Assembly (NCBI RefSeq): GCF_900107045.1
Contig: NZ_FNON01000012.1
Coordinates: 1 to 64,000, forward strand
DNA length: 64,000 bases
Direction of reading: 5' to 3'
Source: Amycolatopsis xylanica
GTDB taxonomy: Bacteria > Actinomycetota > Actinomycetes > Mycobacteriales > Pseudonocardiaceae
Shown here: positions 32,924 through 40,574 of the stretch, one piece after another
Layout of the letters: the number at the start of each line of letters is the position of its first letter
Numbering within the stretch: position 1 is the first letter of the stretch
Position numbers and translations under genes: made by a program
Notes under the pieces: generated by a model
Database searches by the model: none
What the model was told of the DNA's origin: nothing
What the model saw: the letters and a program-made list of their open reading frames with translations, nothing else

Positions 32924-32958
32924 GGCCCCGTCATCAGGATGTCCTGACGCGCGGGGCC
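32924..32958 (-). promoter_or_regulatory. Terminator-like hairpin in the infC leader
   Basis: In the leader 60-95 nt before infC, GGCCCCG and a second stem TCAGGA/TCCTGA fold back to CGGGGCC, followed by TTCTGT on the minus strand. The position fits an attenuator controlling the operon, but no alternative antiterminator pairing was worked out. Confidence 0.5.
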
Positions 32959-33140
32959 CACTCTTTTCCCGATCGCGGACGATCACAAGGATCGAACGCT
33001 TCGCCACCACGGCCTTGCGGCCGGTGTGGCGAGACCGGACCCGGACACCTGTCTTGCGGCGGTGACTCGGGTGGGAGCGGGGCTCCACTTGTCCGCCCCC
33101 GATTGCTCGGGAGCTGGTCGCAGGTGGAAGGGTACCAGAC

Positions 33141-33500
33141 GTGTCAGATCAACCTTCACAGCAGCCCGAGTATTCCCAGGACATCCGCGGCCTGGAGGAG
33201 ATTCCCAGCGTCGAGGTCATCAGCAGGGCGGCCGTGATGCTGTTGTCCGCCGCGGCCGAGCGCCTCGGTCTCGCCGACGCCGACCCGGACACCAGCCCGC
33301 ACCGCGACCTCGACGAGGCCCGCCGTCTCATCACCGCGCTCGCGGGCCTGGTCACGGCCTCCGCAGAGTACCTGGGACTGCACGCCGGCCCGTTGCGCGA
33401 CGGCCTGCAGTCGCTCCAGAAGGCGTTCCGCGAAGCCTCCGCCGTGCCCGACGCCCCTGGTCAGGGCCCCGGCGAGAAGTACACCGGCCCCGTCTACTGA
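33141..33500 (+). CDS. DUF1844 protein
   Basis: This is a small cytoplasmic protein of 119 residues. SVEVISRAAVMLLSAAAERL and LDEARRLITALAGLVTASAE match DUF1844, found beside infC in most actinobacteria. The function is unknown. The start GTG at 33141 follows GGAAGG. It is divergent from the infC operon across about 280 bp. A strong hairpin lies 7 bp after its stop. Confidence 0.85.
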   Translation: MSDQPSQQPEYSQDIRGLEEIPSVEVISRAAVMLLSAAAERLGLADADPDTSPHRDLDEARRLITALAGLVTASAEYLGLHAGPLRDGLQSLQKAFREASAVPDAPGQGPGEKYTGPVY

Positions 33501-33506
33501 TCCACC

Positions 33507-33551
33507 CAAGGGCCGCCCTTGTCGCCCAGAGCGTGACAAGGGCGGCCCTTG
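33507..33551 (+). terminator. Hairpin after the DUF1844 gene
   Basis: CAAGGGCCGCCCTTGTC at 33507-33523 is the exact reverse complement of 33535-33551, with an 11-nt loop. Each arm is also nearly self-complementary. There is no T-run, which is normal for terminators in high-GC actinomycetes. Confidence 0.7.
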
Positions 33552-33556
33552 TCACG

Positions 33557-33592
33557 TCGACATCCCGTCAGCTGTCATCTAAAATGTTAGAT
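33557..33592 (+). promoter_or_regulatory. Promoter and palindromic operator of the GntR-acdS pair
   Basis: A -35 TCGACA (33557-33562) and a -10 TAAAAT (33580-33585) are 17 bp apart; 7 nt later is the GTG at 33593, which points to a leaderless mRNA. The palindrome ATCTAAAATGTTAGAT (33577-33592) spans the -10 and the start site. A GntR-type repressor bound there would block its own transcription. Confidence 0.6.
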
Positions 33593-34237
33593 GTGAGTAG
33601 CTTACCCAGGCTGTCGCGCTCGCTCTTGCGCGATGAGGCCTACGAGACCCTGCGCCGCGCCATCATCGACGGCACGCTCGCGCCGGGCGCGAACCTGCGC
33701 GACGCCGACCTGGCGGACGAGCTCGGCCTGTCCCGCGCGCCGGTGCGCCAGGCGCTGACCAGGCTCGCGGCCGAGGGGCTCGTCGAGTCGAAGCCGCAGA
33801 GTTACACCCGGGTCGCGCAGGTCGTGACCGACGACGTCCGCGACGCGCTGCGCCTCGTCCGCGGCCTGCACGAGCTGGCGATCCGCGACGCGCTCCCCCG
33901 CATGGGCGAGCCGCAGCTCGCCGCGATGCGCGAAGCCAACGCCCGGTTCGCCCAGGCGATCGGCCGCGGCGACGTCGACGCCGCCATCGCCGCCGACGAC
34001 CTGCTGCACGCCGTGCCCGTCGAGGCGTGCGGCAACCGCGCGCTCGCGGCCACCCTCGACCGCTACACCCCGCTGCTGCGCCGTCTCGAATACGCGCGCT
34101 TCGGCTCACTGCCCGCCCATAGGTCGGTGAAGCGCCACGACGAGCTCATCGACGCGATCGCCGCGCGGGACGCCGACGCAGCCATCCGCATCACCCGCAC
34201 GATCTGGACCGAGCTGGAATCCCTGCTGGAGGACTGA
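33593..34237 (+). CDS. GntR-family transcriptional regulator (FadR-type ligand domain)
   Basis: This is probably the local regulator of ACC deaminase. The winged helix is clear: AYETLRRAIIDGTLAPGANL, DADLADELGLSRAPVRQALT, RLAAEGLVESKP. An all-helical FCD-type effector domain follows (DALRLVRGLHELAIRDALPR; HRSVKRHDELIDAIAARDAD). The GTG at 33593 gives 214 residues; an in-frame ATG at 33584 lies inside the operator and is less likely. Its stop overlaps the ATG of the deaminase gene (TGATG), so the two are translated together. Confidence 0.9.
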   Translation: MSSLPRLSRSLLRDEAYETLRRAIIDGTLAPGANLRDADLADELGLSRAPVRQALTRLAAEGLVESKPQSYTRVAQVVTDDVRDALRLVRGLHELAIRDALPRMGEPQLAAMREANARFAQAIGRGDVDAAIAADDLLHAVPVEACGNRALAATLDRYTPLLRRLEYARFGSLPAHRSVKRHDELIDAIAARDADAAIRITRTIWTELESLLED

Positions 34238-35232
34238 TGATCGACTTCGCCCGCTATCCCCTGCTGATCGGCCCCTCCCCTCTTCACGCGCTCGACCGGC
34301 TCACCACCCACCTCGGTGGCGCCCGTGTCTGGGCCAAGCGCGAGGACCTCAACTCCGGCCTGGCCTTCGGCGGCAACAAGACCCGAAAGCTCGAGTACCT
34401 GGTCGCGGACGCGCTCGCGCAAGGCGCCGACACGCTGATCTCGATCGGCGGCGTCCAGTCCAACCACACCCGCCAGGTCGCGGCCGCCGCCGCTCGCGCG
34501 GGCCTGAAGGCCGTGCTCGTCCAGGAAAGCTGGGTCGACTGGAACGACCCGCTCTATGACCGCGTCGGCAACATCCAGCTCTCACGGATCCTCGGCGCCG
34601 ACATCCGGATGGTGGACGCCGGCTTCGGCATCAGCTTCAAGCAGAGCTGGGAAGACGCGATCAAGGAGATCGAAGCCGGCGGCGGCAAGCCGTACGCCAT
34701 CCCGGCCGGTGGCTCCGACCACCGCCTCGGCGGCCTCGGCTTCGCCAACTGGATCGTCGAACTCGAGGCGCAGGAACGAGAACTCGGCGTCTTCTTCGAC
34801 ACGATCGTGGTCTGCTCGGTCACCGGCAGCACCCAGGCGGGCATGATCGCGGGCACCGCGCTGACCGGCAAGCCGCGCCGCGTGATCGGCATCGACGCCT
34901 CGGCCAAGCCCGCCGAGACCCGCGACCAGGTCACCCGCATCGCCCGCGCCACGGCCGCCTTGATCGGCGCTCCCGAGCCCGCCGAGACCGAACTCGACGA
35001 GCGCTACCATGCCGGGATCTACGGCATCCCCGACGAGTCCACAGTGGACGCCATCCACACGGCCGCCCGGCTCGAAGGCATGATCACCGACCCGGTGTAC
35101 GAAGGAAAGTCCATGGCGGGCCTGATCGACCTCGTCACCCGCGGCGAGATCGCCAAGGACTCGAACGTGCTCTACGCCCACCTCGGCGGCCAGCCCGCGA
35201 TCAATGGCTACACCTCAGTTCTGGGCCAGTAG
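34237..35232 (+). CDS. acdS: 1-Aminocyclopropane-1-carboxylate deaminase
   Basis: This PLP enzyme opens the ring of ACC, the plant ethylene precursor, to 2-oxobutanoate and ammonia. The 331-residue protein keeps the family hallmarks: AKREDLNSGLAFGGNKTRKLEYL with the PLP-binding Lys in GGNKTRK, SIGGVQSNHTRQVAA, VLVQESWVDW, KPYAIPAGGSDHRLGGLGF, DASAKPAETRDQVTRIA and TDPVYEGKSMAGLIDL. The last motif and the Glu/Leu region separate it from D-cysteine desulfhydrase. The gene suggests life with plants. Control by a GntR protein, rather than the Lrp-type AcdR of proteobacteria, is expected in actinomycetes. Confidence 0.94.
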   Translation: MIDFARYPLLIGPSPLHALDRLTTHLGGARVWAKREDLNSGLAFGGNKTRKLEYLVADALAQGADTLISIGGVQSNHTRQVAAAAARAGLKAVLVQESWVDWNDPLYDRVGNIQLSRILGADIRMVDAGFGISFKQSWEDAIKEIEAGGGKPYAIPAGGSDHRLGGLGFANWIVELEAQERELGVFFDTIVVCSVTGSTQAGMIAGTALTGKPRRVIGIDASAKPAETRDQVTRIARATAALIGAPEPAETELDERYHAGIYGIPDESTVDAIHTAARLEGMITDPVYEGKSMAGLIDLVTRGEIAKDSNVLYAHLGGQPAINGYTSVLGQ

Positions 35233-36102
35233 ATCCGGTGTGTGCTCGGCCAGCACGCGCAGGAAATCCGTCGCCGCCTGGCTGTGGTGGCCGCCGGGAC
35301 GCCGGACGGCGAAGACGGGCACGCGCGCGTTCATGCTGGGCACGTCGATCACGCGCAGGCTGCCGATCCGCACCTCCTCCCTGATGTTGCTGATGGGCAT
35401 GAACGCGATGCCGAGCCCGGCCTCCACCAGCCGTTTCTGGGCGGTGAGACTGTCGACCGCGGTGATCGAGGGGTTCACCAGCTGCCGTTCGAGCAGTGTG
35501 CGGAAAGACTCCGGGCGGCCGCGCTCGGACGGAAAGCCGAGCCACTTCTCGTCACGCAGCGGGCCGAGATCCGGCAATTCGGCCGCGGTGATCCGATGCG
35601 TGGCGGGCACCACCACGTACAGCTTCTCTTCGCCGAGCGGAATCGACTCCAGCGTGGCGTCGGCGCGGTAGCGCAGCCCGAGGTCCGCCTCGCCGCTGCG
35701 CACCAGCGCGCTCACCTCACGACTGGTCGCGGTGCGCAGGTCGACCGTGAGCGTGGACTTGGCCGTGAACGCGCGCAGCGCGTCGACGATGTGCGAGTCC
35801 GCGAGCGTGCCGACGATGGCCAGCCGGAGCGGCAGCGCGGCGGCCGACCGATCGCGGACGGCGCGCTCGCCGTCCCGGATCGCGGCGAGCGCGGCTTCGG
35901 CATGGGGCAACAAAGCGCGCCCCGCGTCGGTGAGCACCATTCGCCTGCCGACCCGCTCGAACAACGTCGCGTCGAGAGCGCGCTCCAGCTCGTGGATCCG
36001 CCTGCTGATCGCGGGCTGGGACCGGTCGAGCCGCCTGGCCGCCTCCGTGTAGCCGCCCACTTCGGCGATGCAGACGAAGGCCTCGATCTCGTCGAACGTC
36101 AC
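35215..36102 (-). CDS. LysR-family transcriptional regulator
   Basis: This is a 295-residue LTTR. The winged helix is MTFDEIEAFVCIAEVGGYTE, AARRLDRSQPAISRRIHELE, with RMVLTDAGRALLPHAEAAL as linker. The effector domain includes DLGLRYRADATLESIPLGEE and VEAGLGIAFMPISNIRE. GTG at 36102 is the start that begins the helix correctly. Its 3' end overlaps the acdS 3' end by 18 bp (convergent). It is divergent from the PEP-mutase-like gene, its probable target. Confidence 0.9.
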   Translation of the reverse strand: MTFDEIEAFVCIAEVGGYTEAARRLDRSQPAISRRIHELERALDATLFERVGRRMVLTDAGRALLPHAEAALAAIRDGERAVRDRSAAALPLRLAIVGTLADSHIVDALRAFTAKSTLTVDLRTATSREVSALVRSGEADLGLRYRADATLESIPLGEEKLYVVVPATHRITAAELPDLGPLRDEKWLGFPSERGRPESFRTLLERQLVNPSITAVDSLTAQKRLVEAGLGIAFMPISNIREEVRIGSLRVIDVPSMNARVPVFAVRRPGGHHSQAATDFLRVLAEHTPDLLAQN

Positions 36103-36103
36103 T

Positions 36104-36148
36104 GCATCAGTATTCCTGATGCGTAGAGACAGCACTATGCATTTGCAT
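36104..36148. promoter_or_regulatory. Candidate LysR binding sites between divergent genes
   Basis: GCATCAG and CTGATGC flank TATTC at 36104-36122, and ATGCA and TGCAT flank TT at 36137-36148. LysR proteins often bind a pair of such palindromes between their own gene and a divergent target. Assignment is by position only. Confidence 0.45.
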
Positions 36149-36177
36149 GATGGAAGACGCGGGAGCACAGTGAACCG

Positions 36178-36993
36178 ATGACCGATCAAGCGGCGAAAGC
36201 CACCCGGTTCCGTGCCCTGCACGAGCGACCAGAACCCTTGCTGCTCCCCAATCCCTGGGACGCCGGAACCGCCCGCCTGCTGGCCGGGCTCGGCTACGAG
36301 GCACTCGCCACCACGAGCCTCGGCGTGGCCAACACGGCGGGCCGCGCCCGCGCCAGCCGTCAGGAGATCCTGGACAACTGCCGCGTCATCAACGAGGCGA
36401 CCCCGCTACCGGTGAACGCCGACCTCGAGAACTGCTTCGCCGACGATCCCGCCGAGGCCGCCCAGCTGATCGAGGTGGCCTGCGAGTACGGCGCGGTCGG
36501 AGCGTCCATTGAGGACCACACGGGCGACCATCGCACGCCGATCTACGACTTCGCCTTGTCCGTCGACCGGGTGCGCGCCGCGGTGGAAGTGGCGCGGAAG
36601 CTGCCGATCCCCTTCGTGCTGACCGCGCGGGCCGAGAACCACATCCACGGCGTCGACGACCTCGACGACACGATCAGGCGACTGCAGGCTTACGCCGACG
36701 CGGGCGCCGACGTGCTCTACGCGCCAGGGCTGCGCACGCTCGACGAGATGCGCGCCGTGGTCTCGTCGGTGAGCAAGCCCGTCAACGTGGTCATGGGGTT
36801 CGCGGATCCGTCGATCACGCTGGAGCAGCTGGGCGAGATCGGAGTGCGCCGGGTGAGCATCGGCGCCGCGCTGTCCAGGCTCGCCCTCAAGTCCTTTATG
36901 GACGGAGCAAGGCAGATGCGCGAAGGCGCGTTCGGCTTCGTGGCCGGGCTCCCGCCGATCGCGGAACTCCAGGCGGATTTCGAGGCCCGGTGA
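36178..36993 (+). CDS. Isocitrate lyase/PEP mutase superfamily enzyme
   Basis: This is a TIM-barrel enzyme of 271 residues acting on a C-C or P-C bond next to a carboxylate. LLLPNPWDAGTARLLAGLGY, LATTSLGVANTAG, LPVNADLENCFADDP, GAVGASIEDHTG and TARAENHIHG are the superfamily landmarks; the metal-binding Asp and Glu are in NADLEN and IEDH. The KKCGH-type loop of isocitrate lyase is absent, so a 2-methylisocitrate lyase-like, oxaloacetate hydrolase or phosphonate activity is more likely than ICL. The exact substrate is not known. Confidence 0.85.
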   Translation: MTDQAAKATRFRALHERPEPLLLPNPWDAGTARLLAGLGYEALATTSLGVANTAGRARASRQEILDNCRVINEATPLPVNADLENCFADDPAEAAQLIEVACEYGAVGASIEDHTGDHRTPIYDFALSVDRVRAAVEVARKLPIPFVLTARAENHIHGVDDLDDTIRRLQAYADAGADVLYAPGLRTLDEMRAVVSSVSKPVNVVMGFADPSITLEQLGEIGVRRVSIGAALSRLALKSFMDGARQMREGAFGFVAGLPPIAELQADFEAR

Positions 36994-36998
36994 AAGCC

Positions 36999-37053
36999 GC
37001 AACCTGTCGACATATGGCGCTTGGAAACACGGCGCCATATGTCGACAGATTGC
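36999..37053. terminator. 22-bp inverted repeat between convergent genes
   Basis: The arm at 36999-37020 (GCAACCTGTCGACATATGGC plus GC) pairs with 37032-37053 with a single mismatch and an 11-nt loop. It fills the gap between the PEP-mutase-like stop and the ridA stop, a good two-way terminator. Its AT-rich centre GTCGACATATG is unlike the other hairpins of the window. Confidence 0.75.
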
Positions 37054-37060
37054 AACCAGG

Positions 37061-37444
37061 TCAGTCGCCGAGGACGGCGAGCACGTCGATCTCGACCAGC
37101 AGGCCTGCCGGGAGGCCGACGTAGACCGTGGTGCGGGCGGGGAACACCCCGGACACCAGGGTGTCGTAGACCTTGTTGAACTCGGCGAAGTGGTCGACGT
37201 CGGTGAGGTAGACGCGGACCATCAGCACGTCGTCGAAGCTGGAACCCGCGGCCTCGAGCACGGCGTTCAGGTTCGCGAAGGTCTGCTTGGTCTGCTCGGT
37301 GACCGTGTCGCCGACGATGGCGCCGGTGGCCGGGTCGAAGCCGACCTGACCGGCCACCTGCAGGATGTTGCCCTTGCGGACACCCTGCGAGAACGACGCG
37401 ATCGGGGTCGGCGCGTTCTCGGTGGTGATCGCGGTCTTGCCCAT
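37061..37444 (-). CDS. RidA-family enamine/imine deaminase
   Basis: RidA proteins hydrolyse reactive 2-aminoacrylate and related enamines made by PLP dehydratases. The 127-residue protein has the family blocks SFSQGVRKGNILQVAGQVGF, QTFANLNAVLEAAGSSFDDV, and the catalytic Arg in FPARTTVYVGLP with the closing Glu in LLVEIDVLAVL. The start follows the IclR stop directly, with GGGGAAAG inside the IclR gene end. Next to a DSD1-like D-amino-acid deaminase this role fits well: the deaminase releases exactly such enamines. Confidence 0.93.
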   Translation of the reverse strand: MGKTAITTENAPTPIASFSQGVRKGNILQVAGQVGFDPATGAIVGDTVTEQTKQTFANLNAVLEAAGSSFDDVLMVRVYLTDVDHFAEFNKVYDTLVSGVFPARTTVYVGLPAGLLVEIDVLAVLGD

Positions 37445-38206
37445 TTACTTTCCCCTTTCCATGTTCCCCGTCCATCCACTGTGGACGGAAGCTTCGGCCG
37501 CGGCGGCGACCAGTTCCGGGACCAGGCCCATCAGGCCGTCGTAGTCGAGCAGCACCTTCGGCACCGACATGGACGCCGCGGCCAGCACCTCACCGCGCGC
37601 GCCGCGGATGGGGGCGGCGATGCAGTGGATGAAGTCCTCGTGCTCGGCGTTGTCGACCGCGTAACCACGGTCGGACACGTGCGCGAGCTCGACCAGGTAG
37701 TCGGCCGCGTTCGAGATCGTGTTCGGCGTGAGGCGGACGTAGTCGATGGCCTCGGCGACCTGGAGACGGCGCTCCGGAGGCATCGCGGCTACCAGCACCT
37801 TGCCGACGGCCGTGCAGTGCAGCGGGGCGCGCTTGCCGATGCGCGAATACATGCGCACCGAATGACGGCCCTCGTACTTGTCGATGTAGACCACCTCACC
37901 GTCCTCATAGGACGCTAGGTGGATCGTGTGTCCCGTGCGGGCATTGAGTTCCGACAGCGCGGGCTGCGAGGTCCGCCGGACGTCGCGGTCTTCGAGCGCC
38001 TGGTTGGCGAGGTCGAACAGGGCGCTGCCGAGCCGGTAGTACCGGGTGCCTTCGCGGCGCACGAAGTGATGCGACTCCAGCGTGCGCAGCAGGCGCAGCA
38101 CGGTCGACTTGTGCACGCCGATCTCCTCGGCGAGGTCATCGAGCGTCTTCGGACCGGTCGCGAGCCCGGTGAGCACGGTCAGCGCGCGGTCGAGGCTTTG
38201 GCTCAT
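37445..38206 (-). CDS. IclR-family transcriptional regulator
   Basis: This is a 253-residue regulator with winged helix SLDRALTVLTGLATGPKTLD, DLAEEIGVHKSTVLRLLRTL and an effector domain with GKRAPLHCTAVGKVLVAAMP, ISNAADYLVELAHVSDRGYA and CIAAPIRGARGEVLAAASMS. These are the standard IclR signatures. It overlaps the kinase gene by 4 bp and is followed directly by ridA. The twin repeats at 39225-39259 before the divergent deaminase operon are its likely site. Confidence 0.93.
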   Translation of the reverse strand: MSQSLDRALTVLTGLATGPKTLDDLAEEIGVHKSTVLRLLRTLESHHFVRREGTRYYRLGSALFDLANQALEDRDVRRTSQPALSELNARTGHTIHLASYEDGEVVYIDKYEGRHSVRMYSRIGKRAPLHCTAVGKVLVAAMPPERRLQVAEAIDYVRLTPNTISNAADYLVELAHVSDRGYAVDNAEHEDFIHCIAAPIRGARGEVLAAASMSVPKVLLDYDGLMGLVPELVAAAAEASVHSGWTGNMERGK

Positions 38207-39159
38207 GCTCCACCCAGCCTTGCGTCGGCCCAGCCTTGGTCATCGGCCGCCAGCAGCCGCGCGATGACCTCGTCGGGTAGTGGTTCACCCACGTCGTCGT
38301 GGGTGAGCAGGGTCGCCGCGGCCTGCAGATGGCCGCGACGCAGCCGGGTCAACGGGTCGTCGCCGCGCAGGGTCGCCGCCAGGAAACCGGCGGCGAACGC
38401 GTCGCCGGCGCCGACGGGCTCGACCACGTCGACCTTCAGCGCGGGTGAGAACAGGACCGTGTCGTCTTCGAGCAGGGTGACGCCGCGCTCTCCGTGCTTG
38501 ACCACCAGCGTGCGCGGTGACGGCAGCAGCTCGCGCAGCCGGGCGGGATCGCCTGTCCCCCATACGCTTTCGGCTTCCTCGTCGCCCGTGAGCACGATGT
38601 CGGCCTGCGCCGCGAGCGAGCGCAGCACGCCAGGGTCACGGCCCGTCCAGAGCGCGGGCCGGAAGTTGACGTCGAACGAGACCAGTGTGCCGGGCTTCGG
38701 CTTCGCGAGGATCGCGCGCACCAGCTCGTGGCAGCTTTCCGACAGCGCCGGGGTGATTCCCGACAGGTGCACCGCGCGCACGCCGGTGAAGTCGATCTTC
38801 TCCAGCAGCTCGGGGCCCATGCCGGACGCCGCCGAGCCCGCGCGGTAGTAGCGGACCGGGCTGCCCGAGGCGCCGCTTTCCTTGATGTACAGGCCGGTCG
38901 GCCGGGTCGGGTCGACGTACACCCCGCTCACGTCGACGCCGGCGGCCGCGATCTCCGCGAGCAGCGCCCGCCCGAACGGGTCGTCACCGACGGCGCTCAC
39001 CCAGGCGCTGGACAAGCCCAGCCCCGGCAGATGCGACGCCAGGTTCGACTCGGCGCCGCCGATCGTCCGCTTCCAAGTGCGCACCCGATCAGGTGGGCCA
39101 CTCTCCGCGGGGACGAACAACGCCATCGACTCGCCGATGCACAGCACAGCGCTCGCCAC
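38203..39159 (-). CDS. PfkB-family carbohydrate kinase (2-dehydro-3-deoxygluconokinase-like)
   Basis: This is a ribokinase-fold kinase of 318 residues. The N-terminal motif is IGGAESNLASHLPGLGL and the C-terminal ATP and catalytic base motif PVGAGDAFAAGFLAATLRGD. VRYYRAGSAASGM in the lid region and SFDVNFRPALW resemble KdgK proteins. The substrate, probably a 2-keto-3-deoxy sugar acid, is inference. The start is GTG at 39159 behind GGGGAG. In a D-amino-acid locus its role is unclear; it may share the IclR regulator only. Confidence 0.88.
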   Translation of the reverse strand: MASAVLCIGESMALFVPAESGPPDRVRTWKRTIGGAESNLASHLPGLGLSSAWVSAVGDDPFGRALLAEIAAAGVDVSGVYVDPTRPTGLYIKESGASGSPVRYYRAGSAASGMGPELLEKIDFTGVRAVHLSGITPALSESCHELVRAILAKPKPGTLVSFDVNFRPALWTGRDPGVLRSLAAQADIVLTGDEEAESVWGTGDPARLRELLPSPRTLVVKHGERGVTLLEDDTVLFSPALKVDVVEPVGAGDAFAAGFLAATLRGDDPLTRLRRGHLQAAATLLTHDDVGEPLPDEVIARLLAADDQGWADARLGGA

Positions 39160-39224
39160 TAACCATCTCCCCGCCGTCTAGCTCCCGTTGACCTGCAGCG
39201 CACCGGATGCTACACCTATGGCGC

Positions 39225-39259
39225 GCAACATACGCAACGTCCATTGCAACATACGCAAC
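39225..39259 (+). promoter_or_regulatory. Tandem 14-bp direct repeats before the D-amino-acid operon
   Basis: GCAACATACGCAAC occurs at 39225-39238 and again at 39246-39259, exactly 21 bp apart, two helical turns. They lie 14 bp before the deaminase ATG and 66 bp from the divergent kinase start. The phased copies are a strong candidate operator for the IclR regulator at 37445. Confidence 0.6.
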
Positions 39260-39272
39260 AGAGGTGACGGGG

Positions 39273-40574
39273 ATGAATCAGCCTGCGGACGCTTGCACCC
39301 TGGACTCTGCCGCTTTGGCAGCGATCCGAGAAGAGCCTCTCGGCTGGAACTTCCGTGCGAGCGCGCCCGCGCTGGCCGGGCTGACGCTGGACAAGGCGGC
39401 CGGGCAACGGCTCGACCTCTTCGACGGCGGCTTCTTCGGCCCCTTCGTCGTGCTCGACGCCGAGGCGCTCGAGCACAACCTCACCACGATGGCGCGCTGG
39501 TGCGCTGCCCGTGGTGTGAAGCTCGCCCCGCACGGCAAGACGACCATGGCTCCGCAGCTCTACCAGCGGCAAGCCGAGCTCGGCTCCTGGGCGATCACCG
39601 CGGCCAACGCCGGGCAGGTGCGCGTCTACCGCGCGTTCGGGGTGTCCCGGATCCTGCTGGCGAACCAGCTGGTCGACCCCTCGGGCCTGCGCTGGGTGTC
39701 CGCGGAACTCGACCGCGACCCCGGCTTCGAGTTCAGCTGCTGGGTCGACTCGGTCCGTGGAGTCGAGCTGATGACCGAAGCGCTGAAGGGCGCGCGGCGC
39801 CAGGTCGACGTCATCCTCGAACTCGGCGCCGAGGGCGGCCGGACCGGCGCTCGCGACACCGAGACCGCGCTCGCCATTGCCGAGGCCGTGCACGCCAGCC
39901 CCGCGCTGCGCCTGATCGGCACCGGCGGCTACGAGGGCGCGCTCTCGCACGACACCGACGAGAAGGCGCTCGCGCTCATCCACTCCTATGTGGACGGACT
40001 ACGCGAACTCGCGATCTCCTTGCACGCCAAGGGACTCATCACCGGCCAGGTGGTGGTGACCGCGGGTGGCAGCGCCTACTTCGACCAGGTCGCCGACGCG
40101 CTGACCAGCGGCTGGCCCGAGGGCGTCGACGTGCTCCCGGTGCTGCGCAGCGGCGCGTACCTGACCCACGACGACGGCTTCTACCGCGGCATCTCGCCGC
40201 TCGGCGAGCACCCGCGCATCTCCGACAGCGCGCCGTTCCGCCCGGCGCTGCGCGCGTGGGCTCAGGTCACGTCGAACCCCTCGAAGAACCTCGCGCTGCT
40301 GACGATCGGCAAGCGTGACGCGTCCTTCGACGAGGGCATGCCCGAACCGCAGCTCCTGCGCCAGGACGGCCGGATCAGCGAGCTGGCAGGCCACGAGGTC
40401 ACCAAGCTCAACGACCAGCACGCGTTCCTCGCGCTGCCGGACGACTCGCCGGTCCGCGTCGGCGACTGGATCGGGCTCGGGCTTTCGCACCCGTGCACGG
40501 TGTTCGACAAGTGGCCGCTGATCCCCGTGGTCGAGGGCACCACGGTCATCGACTTCGTCAGGACGTACTTCTGA
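39273..40574 (+). CDS. D-amino acid deaminase / D-threonine aldolase-like PLP enzyme (DSD1 type)
   Basis: This is a fold-III PLP enzyme related to eukaryotic-type D-serine dehydratase and D-threonine aldolase. The protein has 433 residues. The PLP Lys lies in GVKLAPHGKTTMAPQLYQRQ; GTGGYEGALSH, VTAGGSAYFDQVAD and VLRSGAYLTHDDGFY match the family's barrel and C-terminal domain. DQHAFLALPDDSPVRVGDWI and LSHPCTVFDKWPLIPVV carry the His and Cys that bind zinc in DSD1. The ATG at 39273 follows GAGGTGACGGGG. D-Serine or D-threonine to keto acid and ammonia is the expected reaction. Confidence 0.85.
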   Translation: MNQPADACTLDSAALAAIREEPLGWNFRASAPALAGLTLDKAAGQRLDLFDGGFFGPFVVLDAEALEHNLTTMARWCAARGVKLAPHGKTTMAPQLYQRQAELGSWAITAANAGQVRVYRAFGVSRILLANQLVDPSGLRWVSAELDRDPGFEFSCWVDSVRGVELMTEALKGARRQVDVILELGAEGGRTGARDTETALAIAEAVHASPALRLIGTGGYEGALSHDTDEKALALIHSYVDGLRELAISLHAKGLITGQVVVTAGGSAYFDQVADALTSGWPEGVDVLPVLRSGAYLTHDDGFYRGISPLGEHPRISDSAPFRPALRAWAQVTSNPSKNLALLTIGKRDASFDEGMPEPQLLRQDGRISELAGHEVTKLNDQHAFLALPDDSPVRVGDWIGLGLSHPCTVFDKWPLIPVVEGTTVIDFVRTYF

